Source of the DNA: Ophioderma brevispina
Lineage: Eukaryota; Echinodermata; Ophiuroidea; Amphilepidida; Ophiodermatidae
Length of the DNA stretch: 64,000 bases
NCBI GenBank assembly: GCA_023653785.1
Contig: JAMKCH010051326.1
Location: 1 to 64,000 of the forward strand
Direction of reading: 5' to 3'
Within the stretch, counting starts at the first letter, position 1. Each line of letters starts with the position of its first letter. Under the pieces are notes generated by a model. The model made no database searches. It saw nothing but the letters and a program-made list of their open reading frames with translations, and was not told where the DNA came from. Of the stretch, positions 1-11,715 are shown piece after piece. Both the position numbers and the translations under genes were made by a program.

Positions 1-876
1 AGGAAATGTGTATCTCCCGGCAAATAGACAGACAGCGACGGCGTTTCCAAAACATACACTAATAGTATAGTGGTAGAAGGGGGTCTCATGCACCCCCCGG
101 AAATAAAGTTATAATCGATTGTCTCTATATCAGAAAAAAACGCGTAGAAAACGATAAGCTATGTAAAAATTCAAAAATTGTTCCCATCTACCATTTTTAT
201 GTAATTTATGCAAATAGGATCGCCATTACAGAAAAAACATAATTTTCCATATTCAACAACAATAAAACAACAAATGTTGTCCTGAGCCATTGGGAACACT
301 TTCGATCAAATTTGTATATTATCTTGCTTCGGATCCAGATGGCAGCCAAAATGGCCTCCAAAGATCTGTAAAACATAATAAACGCTTGTATACTTTGAGA
401 TTTAATTGTATAGTCAAAAATTAATAATATAATTTAAATTTAAGTAAGCGATGTTGTCTTTGACCACAAAGGAAACTCATATACTCTGGTTGGTATGAGA
501 TGCATTCTTAAAATTAAATGAACGGCCAATTTCACCCCATTTTAAGAATCTTTTATACCCAGGGAAATTACCTTATAATGGATTGTCTTATCAACTTCAG
601 AAAAAGTCAAAAAACTAAAAGTATGAGACATATTGCTTTTGAACAGTATAAACACACAGCCGGCAAGGGTTTGTAAAATTAAGAGGCGGCCAAATATGGG
701 CAACATTCAACAATTTAAACCTTCAAAAAAATACCCATATTTTTGTGTATATCTAGACATAGCAACAGAAAGAATGATAAAGTGCAAATTAAATATGTCT
801 ATATCATTAGTGATTATTACCGGCTATTTTTGATTGTCCCCGCCGAACGAGTTCGGAACGGGGAATATAAATGCGC

Positions 877-916
877 ACCGTCCGTCCGTTCGTCCGTTTG
901 TCCGTTGAGGTCCGCT
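877..916 (+). repeat. Degenerate (GTCC)n microsatellite
   Basis: Repeated GTCC/GTTC units follow a small GAACGAGTTC palindrome. It lies in the loop of the foldback element and its internal copies are imperfect. Confidence 0.7.
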
Positions 917-1631
917 CCATCCGTGATAAAAGTAACCCAGGTTGTATACGATTTATTGGAGTTCGGAGGACGACAATGATTGTAAACTGGTGAAAGAAGG
1001 CGGGTTCGATGCGTCTCGACCCCGGATTAGATTTTGGGCGAAAATATGTTAATTGGAGGATCTATTTGCATAATTATGAAAATCTTCCTGCAATGCCTGT
1101 TGTAAAAGTTTTCTGGAGTCCCGTATGGCATATAATGATTTAACTGGTGGAAAATGGATACGGCTGAGAGTTCTCAATCTGATTCGATTTTGGGCGTATT
1201 TCGGGCAAATTGAGTGTGCAAAGGAGCTAATTAATAGTGCAAAAATCAGCGCTAATTTGCCATATTTGAATGAAAACGGTAAATCGGGGTTGGGAGGGTG
1301 TTGGGAGGCGGGTGGGGTTTTGCGGGGTGTTTGGGAGGGGGTGGGGGTTTGTTAGTTGCATTTATGCATATTAGTGATCGCGACATTCGGGGGAGACATA
1401 TTTACGCATCGCGTAAAATACGAGCAGTTCGCTTGTTCAGTGTATTGTTTTAAATTCAAGATGTCGGCTCCTAAAGCCACTTTCAAGATTTTTGAATTCG
1501 CTGATATTAGGCCGCCATCTTTGATTCAAGCTAAGTTACCCAACAAAAATCCCAGTTTCGAGTTTAATTAGTCAAATGCACGATTTCTCATACTTTATTC
1601 ACATTTTCATACCATTAGGGTATGTAATATA

Positions 1632-2762
1632 CAGTGTGGAGTCAATAAAAACGCTGCATTCAGTCCGAAAAAAAATAACATAAGTTAAGAATTATTTTTG
1701 GCTCAATTGGGCATTGTTATAAAGAGGTATCACCCTGCTTTTAGAACGTTATTGGGTCATTTGGACTTTGGAGGAGAATATTCCTATTTTGCTGAGGACT
1801 GAAAAATCCTGTTTGGCCGATTTTGAGCCAAACAAGATTGAATCGTTCCATAGAGTTTACATTGGTCTTCATCAGTGATTTGAGTAAAAACATTTACCAC
1901 CAAATTAATGTTAAACACTATAGGTGGGGAAAATACTTGACAGATTCTCCAAATCTCACCACCCGGAGAATCCCAGAGAAAGGCTGACGAAAAATTTGCA
2001 ATTTCCCAAATAAGAAAGGCAATATAGCGGGGTTGAAGACCACGGGGAGGTCGGGTCAGCAGATTTCAGGTTTAAACCTAAAACAAATTGGGACGCAAAG
2101 TGAAACCAGAGAAGGTTTTGTATTCCGCTTGGAAAAAAACCCAGTGCATATTGAAATTTTAGTTTAATTTAAATTCCAATTTATTTAGAGAAAACACTTC
2201 AGCTTTGAAGTTCGTCCCTCGTTTCGCAATTTATGACGCTGAGTATACTGTATTTTTGTGGTCAAAAATTATCACACTTATCAGATGTACAAACAAAAAT
2301 CGCTGAACAGTTTCACTATTTCACTGACTGAGACATTGATCTGGATTGGATTTTTCAATACTGCTCTCTATGATGTGAAAATGACTAATTGTAATTTGTT
2401 AAATAATTTACTTTATAATTATGTTACAATAGACCGTTTTATATTCAAACTGATATGTTTTTTGTCGATAAGAAATCAAGTGCAAATGCATGTGTGGATT
2501 GCCTTTGCTATAATGTGTTATTGTATATACGTCGGTGTCCAGTCTCTCAGCATTTTATGGCTAAATTCGGCCAAACAGAATTTTTAGGTCTCTCTCCGCA
2601 AAAAATTGACATAGTTTCTGATTCCAAAGTCCGAAAGCACCAAATAAAGTCTTCTTATAGCCTGTTTTTATCCGGTAACACCGAAAGCAGATATTAAGCA
2701 AAATAACGTTTTACCGTTGAAGAAATCTTTCCTGAATGTAAGGTTTTTATTGACTCACACTG
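1632..2762. mobile_element. Tc1/mariner-like non-autonomous element nested in the foldback element
   Basis: The left end reads CAGTGTGGAGTCAATAAAAA and the right end, reversed, reads CAGTGTGAGTCAATAAAAAC. Both are followed by CATTCAG a few bases further in, giving a terminal inverted repeat of about 27 bp. A TA dinucleotide flanks each end (1630-1631 and 2763-2764), the usual Tc1/mariner target duplication. The element is 1131 bp. Its longest frame (2258-2587, 109 codons) shows no D,D-D/E transposase motif I can recognise, so it is either a deletion derivative or too decayed to read. Confidence 0.75.
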
Positions 2763-3287
2763 TACGGTAATTTCTAAGTTTTAACACATTTTGAAGGCAG
2801 CGACATTGGCCGCCATATTGAATGCTAAATATACTCACTAAGCAAAAAGGCAGATATGAGTTTCTAATAGTCCAAGACCTATAATTTCTTAATTTGATTT
2901 TCTCACTTGTGTGACTATGCTCACTAAATAATAACAGTGCATGTAAAGTTACTTTTATACTCTGCGATCTTGAGGCGGCATGTTGTCTACCATCTCTGGG
3001 CTCTGAAGCAAAACACAGTACCGATATGCATGGCAAGCGTTCATAATGGCTCTTGAAAAGAACAGCTTTTGTTTCTTGTTGTTGGAACACGGTGGAAAAC
3101 GATATTTGTGTTTTTCTGTAATGGCGATCCTATTTGCATAATTGCCTAAAATGCACGTGGGACAATTTTTTGAATGTTTTAACATAGCTAAAACGGTTTC
3201 TACGAACGCATTTTTTCGGATATAGAGACATTGATTGAATTGATTTCAGGGGGGGTGCACGAGACCCCCTTCTACCACTAGACTATA

Positions 3288-4606
3288 AACAGCTGATTGT
3301 GTTTACACCAGTAACAGAATAAACAAACTCAATTAATGTTTGTGTTTTGAGGGGTAAAAATGTATTTTGATCATGGTGCCCCATATCACGCTGAAATCTT
3401 TGATATTCATTGTGAAAAGGCTTTTTTGATCTCAAGTCTGAATTTGATACGCACGTATAGAAATTACAATCGGATAACAAGTATTGCCTTGTCATTAATA
3501 GACGGATTTCAAGCCAACCACTTGCAGGTATGTTCGCATATCCATGCCAATACAAAAATATAAAATACGACTTTTTGATGAGTTTTTCGATGTTTCGGAT
3601 TAGCAAATCGCTGTTAATCCCCTTTAAGATATATTTTGTGTTTTCAGATATCCAACAATCCAGTAAGGCTAAATCAAGTGTCAGGTAGTGCCATTAAAAT
3701 GATGCCTAAAACCTAACCAAAACAAAGAGGTACATATTGCCAGACTATCAAGTGAGTTGATTTCTTGTCGCTTAGGAAGTGCAGTTGCCATCCACATAAT
3801 TGGACACCCTTCTTGGGATGCCATCTGCCATGTCTGAGTAATCTGATTATCCAATGATATGTAAACTGACTGATTGACCTACAGGATATAGACAACAATG
3901 CAACCGCAGTTAGATACAATTTTATCAGTTATAGTAATCGTCGAGTATCGGAAGCACTCTTTGATGTTAGAACTGAAGGCAATTCCTCGCAATTCGCAAT
4001 ACACTGCGCCACACCTTTGCCGTGCTAGAGGCGGAATGTTTTCCCAGATGCATTCATGGGAAATGTCGATATCCAGAATTCCGCGTAATACAAATATTAG
4101 ACAGGAACAAGTGAGTCATCATTAGTTTGTTCAATATAATTGGTCTATCCCGGCGAATGCACACTAAAACACTATTTACTATTATTTATCTTTCTACCGA
4201 TCACCCAAAATCTTTCCATGAGCTGTTTTCATATAATCTTGTTTTCATCAAAGGCGAGTCGCGTCGATCCCCTTGCGGTCAAAAAATGTTGAGGCAAAGG
4301 TACTCGCTGGCGGCTCACCGAATTAACGAATTGTGAAATTGGTGGTGATGTTCCCACTATTTATTTCTATGATAGTTGTACATCTAAATTTTGTAGGAAG
4401 TTATGAGTGAAGGCCAGAGCTCTGGTAGGATTTTTCCTGTGTCGCATTTGAAAATAAGCATTTTTGGCACAGGTTTGTGGTGATCGTGTTTTTATTCCGT
4501 AAAAGCTAATGTTCATGGACCGTGACTTCCAATTCCATTTCTGACGAATCCATAGCAGGAAAAGGCTATGAATAGCTGCCGTGCAAAATCCCCATTGTCA
4601 AATTAA
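3288..4606. other. Unassigned AT-rich DNA
   Basis: There are only short frames (up to 107 codons at 3283-3606, minus strand) with no recognisable domain, good splice signals or repeat structure. Confidence 0.5.
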
Positions 4607-4974
4607 CAGGCCGACTCAGAGATGTCCTGAGGTAGGGCTCCCTTAATTTCCAAAAAATCGTGTTTTTTTGCCCTGGACATAATGCGTGTCCATATACTAA
4701 TCACTGTGGTGAAATGATTGGCGAAGCTTAAATCGTATTCCCTTCATATAGAAAATCAACAACTTTGTTATAAAATCCGGATCCGGAACTTTTTGCTATA
4801 CCACAGTATCCTATGGGACGTAATACTCTACAAATGTTGTACTGCAATCAAACGAAAAATCCGATTCATCTCAAATTTCGGAATTGTGTTATTTTAGGTT
4901 CTTCTTCGTTCTAGTTTGACTATTTTTCATTATTACACAAAAAAATAATTTTTCGAAATCTCTGAGTCAGGACT
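4607..4974 (-). mobile_element. MITE family 1, copy 1
   Basis: The ends are AGGCCGACTCAGAGAT on the left and ATCTCTGAGTCAGGAC on the right, with TTAA (4603-4606) on the left side. Internally it has the palindromic core TCCGGATCCGG, the block TATCCTATGG and the block ATACTAATCACTG, all shared with four other copies in this window. It is reversed relative to the copies at 24172, 27572 and 37229. No coding capacity. Confidence 0.85.
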
Positions 4975-6229
4975 TTACCCTAAACGTTTCCTTGTTAGAG
5001 GTACACATTTGTAATTATTATGAAAATCTACTTAAAGTCAGGCTTCATACCCTTCAAATATAAAAAAGCACCATTACACTGATTTCAAAGTATAATAAAA
5101 CCGGTTCCGCTCGATCCATAGGTATTGGGGAAAATACATTATAGCACTGGCTCATAATACGAATTGGAGCCCTGGGAGGATACTTAAATGAAACTTGTTT
5201 GTTTTTTATCTATAGTAGGATGGGGCAAATGTCCATTTTATAAAGACGCGTGGGAACTTTTGGCTACTAAAAGCGAATCTTGAATGCTTCTTTCACCAAG
5301 ATGATTTCTTGGGTCAAAATGGATTACGTTTTTGTAGCCTATAGAATGTTGTGCAATTGTTACCAAAACACATCAAGAATTGACGTGGTCCGTAATAAAA
5401 GTAGGCTTCACATGAATTGATTTGTTTATGCAAATTAGCTCATTCGTATTAATTGACATGCAGATATGTGGAGGAAACTACATACATTTCCTGAAGTCAT
5501 AACCTTTCACAATCTTCACCAAATCCCAGGCACCAAATAAGAAATACTTTTTGGATGCATTTATTTTTATACACCCTGTATAATACTTGTTGCATACCGT
5601 TACACATGACTTCACGTTTTCTTAATGAAAATAAACAAGGGCAGGCCTAACCACAAAATAAGACATGTCTCAACATGTCCGTAAGGCGAGTGATGAACTA
5701 ATGAACGATATGGGCACTTTTAACAAATATTTTTTTTCATTGTTGATTAAAAAAGGAACAATCCTTTCTCATAACCTAAGTCCAAATTGAGTAAACAAAA
5801 CATTAGGCTTAGTATGGTATCTTAGTAGGGCTTGGCGTAAGGTTTATTCAACTATGACTAAGTCGTTGCTCACCAAAAAGGGCTGTTCCATTTTTCTGTC
5901 GTCTGCGAAGCGAGCGGCACATTGCTTTGGTAGTGTGTTTGTGGTAAAAATGTTAACACTAAATATAACTGCCCACTGTTTCCAAACACATTTTCATGAC
6001 ACTTGGATACAATGGTCCTTGGGTAGTGTCCCACATGTTGATGACCTCGGTGACCTCATGTGTCCTTTGACCCCAATAACAACACGCGATGGCATGCATT
6101 CGATAAACGCTGTATTTGTAATTATATTTACAATGGGTTTATACTTCAAGAAAGTGTCAAGTCCACAGAACTGTTTCGAAAGCTCTGATATTTGTATTTT
6201 TGTGGGGACCACTCATCCGTTCAATACTA
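4975..6229. other. Unassigned DNA
   Basis: An isolated CACCCTGTA near 5573-5581 resembles the right end of the element at 6230-8317, but no left partner is visible. A 127-codon frame at 5854-6237 runs into that element and resembles nothing I know. Confidence 0.45.
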
Positions 6230-8317
6230 CAGGGTGAGTAAAAAAAACTTGACCCTGATTTTATCCGTCATTTTTAAATTTTAAATGTGGCACTATTTAA
6301 CCCCACAAAATTCAGTCACAATTCACCATCGATGGCCTCTTAACATTTCTACGTCCTCGCCACTCATAAAAATCATTTGAAAATATATATTAACTTGATA
6401 CATGTATCAGTTTCTGGTGGAGTTGAATGAATCATATGAAGGAACAGACATCGGTGACAACCTTTTGAGTAGGGTTGCAAAATTCCCGGGAATTTTCAGA
6501 GCGGAAAATTTCCATGGAAATTTTGGGAATTGACGGGAATTTTAGGAAATTTTCAGGAATTTTGGGAATATTCAAAACATTTTTTTTTAAATTGATAAAA
6601 AAGATAAGGTCCTTTTGTTTAGATAGGATATTACTCTGCACAACTGAAATGCTTCAGAAGAACATAAAAACAAAAACAAGCATGTTTTAAACAACTCAGA
6701 AAATGAATAACCATTAACCATTAACTCTTTTCAAAAACAATACACATGTTTGGGTTAGTTGGTTTCTATTCTGTCACTCACTGGTCTTGTAGTCTGTCTA
6801 AAACCACCCACCTTGAGTTTACCTTAGATTAAGTGAGAACCTGATAAATTTTATTTCAATGGTTTTGACTACTTCCTGCAGCAGGCATAAAAATTTCACT
6901 TGATTTCAGGTGGTTTTTTTTAAATCCAAATTTCCACAATTCATTTGTAGCCCACTTTGGGTTGATTTTACGTGTAAATGTATGATCAACCCAAATTAAC
7001 TCTGAACAGGCTACAAATAAATAAAAATTGAAATTTTGATTTCCCCAAAATCTGAAATCAGCCTCAGCCAATTGGCTGAAAATTCTCATACATGCTGTAC
7101 CCTTTTTGTATACTAATTATACTTAATTTTCTGTTCATTTGCAACTAGTTTATAAACCATAACTTGTTTAGTTATTTGCCGGGATTATTCGCTTACAAAT
7201 TATCAATTACATAATGATTAGGGATTAGAACAATGACATTAGACAGCCTTGCTCCAGATTCAAAGAATAAAAGTGGCATATTATATTTTGCAAGCAGACT
7301 AATTAGAAATGTTCACACTTCTTATAATTTTTAATATTCCTTGATTTTTTTTAGAATGTATTATCTTTGGGCTGAATACAGTATCATAAAATTGAAATTA
7401 AATTGCACTTGACCAAAGTGACATTAAATCTGTAGACAAGTCTTCAAGTAAAATTTTGTAATAAAATGGTCGGAATGAGTCTTTGCTAAATTTTAGAAAC
7501 CACTACTTCCAATGAGTTTAATTTCCAGTTAGTTACCAAAGTTCAAATGCAAATTCAAAGGTTCCTACCACAAAATGTATTAAAAATATGTTAAGTATAT
7601 TCCAACAGAAACAAGATATTTTTGTCGTAATGAACTTGGGAATGCGCATCTGACCTTCAACGATTTTGGCTCGATTTCTTTTGAGTGCCCCTTGAACTAG
7701 ATACATGTACCTTTGTTTCTGATACAAATCTGAAACTACTACTTGTAAAACTAAAAGCCTTAATTATTAATTGGCCTGGGAATGAAATGTTTTAAAATGT
7801 TTAAAACTTAACTAATGCCAAATTTGAAAATTCCCGAAAATTCCCAATATTCCCGAGCCCTTCAAAATTCCCGGAAAGTTTCCGGGAAAGTTTCCAAAAT
7901 TCCTGGAAACTTTCCACCCCTTTGCAACCCTACTTTTGAGGTTTAAAGTATTGTCTATATTTGCAGACCAAAATATGCCACATCTTGAAAAAAGTGTTTC
8001 ATATAAACTTACCATTTTCACTGGCCTCTACACCTTTAAGATGCCACTTTTTTGGCATAAAAATAGACATAAGCTTTTCATCATTTGGGGGAGTCATTTG
8101 CTTAGTTAACCGCAGTGCATTCAAATGGGAATCCGTGGATAGGGGTAAAAGCTGACTACTTGATTCAAAAGACTGTAGCTCGGCCTATACTTATCCGATT
8201 GGAATTATCTTTGCAGCAAATTAAAGATAATTATATAGGCTTTCCAATGATACCACGTTATTTACAAACTCAAAATGGCGGATACAAATAGGGTCAAGTC
8301 TTTTTTTATTCACCCTG
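6230..8317. mobile_element. TA-flanked DNA element interrupted by a hAT element
   Basis: The left end begins CAGGGTGAGTAAAAAAA then ACTTGACCCT. The right end reversed begins CAGGGTGAATAAAAAAA then GACTTGACCCT. TA dinucleotides flank both ends (6228-6229 and 8318-8319). The similarity continues inward to ATCCG(T/C)CATTTT. Removing the internal hAT element and one target copy leaves about 617 bp, so the host was a non-autonomous Tc1/mariner/pogo-like MITE. No transposase is visible. Confidence 0.8.
6470..7932. mobile_element. hAT-type transposon with perfect 8-bp target duplication
   Basis: The element starts TAGGGTTGCAA and ends TTGCAACCCTA. It is bordered by CTTTTGAG at 6462-6469 and again at 7933-7940, an exact 8-bp duplication typical of hAT insertion. 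Subterminal DNA at both ends is packed with GGGAATTTT/TTTCC-type repeats, as is common for hAT transposase binding regions. The element is 1463 bp and the longest internal frame is under 80 codons, so it is non-autonomous or decayed. It landed inside the CAGGGTG element and is therefore the younger of the two. Confidence 0.9.
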
Positions 8318-8392
8318 TATCTTTATGGGGACGTGTTTAGCTTGTGGAGACAAAGGCCATGTCCCATTATGGAGGTATGTGTGTCAGAAAAT

Positions 8393-9580
8393 CACGCTCC
8401 AGTAGCACGGTAGGAGCGCGCAAGGAACGAAGCAGGAGCCTGGTAGTAACGAGTTTAGTGCAATAGAATAATTTGATACCATGCTACTACTATATAAGTA
8501 AATTATAGTATCCATGGGGGGGTTGGAGAGGGTAAGGTGTATAAAGTATAAAGTTGCTCATTAATGTCAAAATGAACCAGTTTCTTAGACAACTGTCAAA
8601 TGTTTTGTTTGTATTTTTTATTTTTGCTAATTAATGTCAAAATGAACCAGTTTCTGAGAACTTTAACGCGATTTTCGACACATATACACTGACCTCTACA
8701 CAGCGGGTCTGAGTCGCCGATTGAAACAACAGGAAGTTGATTTTTGCCCTTCTCAATGTGGCGGCAAATAATGCATACACCTGGTGCACATATACCACAC
8801 AGATGTTCTATTGTTATACAAAATTCATTTAACTTGGACAATAAAGTGAAGTCATATTAAAGGGGCGTGTTCCGATCGTCTTTGGGACCCCCTGATTTAC
8901 CCGGAAGTAGTATCGATTTTGATATCAGATGAAAGGCCGTATTTTCTCATTGTCGTCCTGAAATTTGAGCCCTCGAATCCATTTCATTCCCAAGATATAA
9001 ACAAAAAACCGCCGTTTTAGTGGTTAACCACTTGTATTAGCACAGTATTGAATAGGGCTTTGCAACATGCATTATTGCGTCTACCATCAAAACCGCAAGT
9101 TTGTTTCCCACGGTACTTGATGGGGTGTATGTGCAAGTGCCAGGCTCTCATATCAAGTAGAGAACGCAATACACATAAATCGGAACAACCACCTTTAAGA
9201 AGGGCAAAATGCAACTTCCTGTGGTTTTCATTCGGAAAATCACGCTCCAGAAGCGCGTAAGGAGCGAGGCATGAGCCCGGTAATCAGTTTAGTGCAGTAG
9301 ATAATATACAGAATAAAGCGTATTATTCTGGTATTTGCAAATTTAATTTTATTAAGACAGGTTAAAAAAAGTCAGTTTGTTTAAGCAACTGGTTCATTTT
9401 GACATTAATTAGCAACAACAACAACAACAAAACTTAACCCTCCTCCACCATGGAAAACTATATTAATGTTGGTAGTATATTCTATGAATGTCACTTGTTC
9501 TATTGCACTATTGTTACTAGCAGAGTTCTATAATTATCCTCCTCCCTCCTCCTCTTTCGTCCTCTGCTCACTGGAGCGTG
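8393..9580. mobile_element. 1.2-kb inverted-repeat element with CACGCTCCAG ends
   Basis: The left arm starts CACGCTCCAGT and runs through GTGCAATAGAA, CCATGG and TTAATGTCAAAATGAACCAG. The right arm carries the same order reversed and ends CTGGAGCGTG. The arms are about 200 bp and diverged. Within the left arm the TTAATGTCAAAATGAACCAG block is itself duplicated (near 8555 and 8632). A third copy of the terminal sequence lies near 9238-9305 in direct orientation, hinting at a nested or rearranged insertion. No target duplication or transposase frame is visible. Confidence 0.65.
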
Positions 9581-11267
9581 ACTGGAAGCGGGTGTTTCCT
9601 ACATATATAAAAACCGCCATCAACCTGGCCAGAATTGGACCCCTAGGATGATTCAGCTACTCATACAGTCATTCCTAGTTTTTCTTTATAAACATTAGTG
9701 TAAAAACGGTGTGAGGTTGTCACAGCAATATCAACTAGTAGAACCCTTTTTCCTGTGGTGAGGGGTAGCTGGATAAGACTTATGTTACGAGACGTACGCA
9801 GTTCAAAAAAGTAACCTCCCGTGGTTCTACAACAAACTTCACAATTACCTTATTTGTAAGAAAGATTGACTTGACCAAGATGTAAATTCAAAGTGATGAT
9901 TTGCATACATAAATTTAATCACGCAATATACACAATCAACAATGCACAAATTATATCTATATTCTTACCTATTTAAAAAATCAAATTACACACACAAACA
10001 TCTCATTATTTCAAAGTTCACACCAAAAAATTCTTGTTTGGGTGCGCACCATCTTGTAGAATCAGTGGTCCCCATATAATAATCTTGGCGAACACAATTC
10101 TTGCTGGTACCGTTCAGACCTAGTTGTCGGGAAATCGCAAAGGTCCTTTTGGTCTGACCGACTCCATTAATTTGCAACTTCGTAGACTTGGAGATATAAC
10201 TGGAAGAATTACTTTAAACTACTGGCATCTTAATAGTCCATACAGGTACTCAGTGCGTTAAAGTGAACGTCACTGGGTAAAGAAGCATGTCCCTTCTGGA
10301 AGTTGTATGTTAAACCTTGGAATCTAAATCCAAAGGCACTAAACATTTGAGTCAGCTCTTACATTCTAGCAACTTCCAGAATTGTTATAAAATATAATAA
10401 CATTTCATAAAATCAATGTTATGCAAAGGTCTCTCTCCACCTTCAGTTTTAGAGGTCTACACTCGCTGAACTCTCCTTTGACAATTGGCAAAGAGAAATA
10501 ACTTGCAACAGAAATTTGTCCACAGCAAATTTCCCATGATCCAAACAGCGAAGACCAATGAAATTTTCACAATCTTTTTAGTTCGCTGAAACATGTTAAA
10601 GGCAGTCCACAATCTTCCACATCCTGTGCTCGAAGTGTTTTGCATACAATTACCAAAGTCTATTGTTCATCAACTGGTGTGAATCTTGCTTCCTATAGGT
10701 GAACAAAGAACCTCTATACGGTTCTTAGAATGGAGAAGATATGACACTGTGCGCCTATTGTCCTCTCTAACTGCGAAACAATTCGGAGACATTTTTAGGA
10801 AAGGTGTCTCACAATCTATCCATTTTAGAACTAGGTCAATCAGATAAGTTCATCGCTTTTGCACAACACATTGCAAGTTTTCATATTTTCCAGTCTCCTC
10901 ACTCAATAATTTTATATGATTAAATTTACATGATTATTTAATCATAAGCCAAAATAATCATTAATATTCAGGAGCTGTTCACATTATAGTGTAACTTGGA
11001 CCTCCGTTTTGTTTTTTGTTTTTTGGTCGGAGTAAACTAAATGTGAACGCAAAAAAACAAAGCATCTGATATTAAAAAATGAAACCACTTATGTTCCTAG
11101 ACCCCACCCCTTCCACAGGTGGACAAAACGTTTTTATTTTTTAGTGTTGAATGCCCCTAAATCAAGTTCTTATGGGCCGTGGAATTATTCTAGTTCAATA
11201 TTTACTCCTATTGATATGTTCTGAAATTACTACTTTTTCCCCCATCATTTTATGATTAATCGTTTTT
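9581..11267. other. Unassigned DNA with one small hairpin
   Basis: There are no recognisable frames. An imperfect hairpin lies at 10977-11048, where GTTCACATT...CCTCCG is followed by CGGAGTAAACTAAATGTGAAC. Nothing else is identified. Confidence 0.45.
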
Positions 11268-11715
11268 GTTGGGCCGCCAGCTATAGCTGGCAGACGACTT
11301 AGCAACCGTTGTGCGTGTGTATGTGTGTCATGTGTGGAGTGTGGGTGTGGAGTGTGTGTGGATGTGGTGTGGTCACAAATTGTTAAGTTTTTTTTTTAAA
11401 TTTGGACCTCAATTGAAAGTTTAACTTCAATTTTGAACCAAACTTCTGTCGTAGGTGCACATTGGGATCCGTCATATGTTGATGAGTCAAAGGTCATGTT
11501 GAAAGTTCAAAGGTCATGTGAGGTCAAGTTGAAAAATGGGCTAAAAATGTAAAATCATCTACATTGCAAATTGAAGTTTCAATTGGAACCAAACTTGTAT
11601 AGTGCACCATGCGAATCCCCCTCATAATGTTGATGTCAAAGGTCACTTGCCAGGGTCAAAGGTCAATGGGGGCGGCCCACGACCACAGCTATATTCTTTG
11701 AATATAGCGATCGCG
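11268..11715. repeat. GGGCCGCC-bounded repeat with duplicated AGGTCA-rich interior
   Basis: GGGCCGCCAGCTATAG on the left and CTATATTC-type sequence with GGCGGCCC on the right form imperfect inverted borders. The interior has two direct copies about 150 bp apart: AACCAAACTT, GTGCAC..., then TGTTGATG followed by TCAAAGGTCA. TCAAAGGTCA-like motifs occur four or five times. A small palindrome TATATTCTTTGAATATA lies near 11691. Confidence 0.55.

Larger units (their letters stand above)
62..3287. mobile_element. Foldback-type DNA element with ~0.5-kb inverted ends
   Basis: The two ends are inverted copies. The left end reads TAGTGGTAGAAGGGGGTCTC followed by a C-run near 70-100, and the right end gives the same read backwards near 3250-3280. 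Matching blocks continue inward in the same order: CTCTATATC, then CAAATAGGATCGCCATTACA, then GAAACTCATAT, GGCCAAT and GAAATTACC. Each arm is therefore about 510 bp (62-571 and 2764-3287), diverged with indels. The interior holds no recognisable transposase; frames are at most 111 codons. A Tc1/mariner-like element (1632-2762) sits directly against the inner edge of the right arm. No clear target duplication is visible outside. It could instead be two independent inverted copies of one repeat. Confidence 0.7.

Noticed and set aside
5571..5582. Right end of another CAGGGTG element
   Set aside because: No left partner within several kilobases; the nine-base match alone is not enough.
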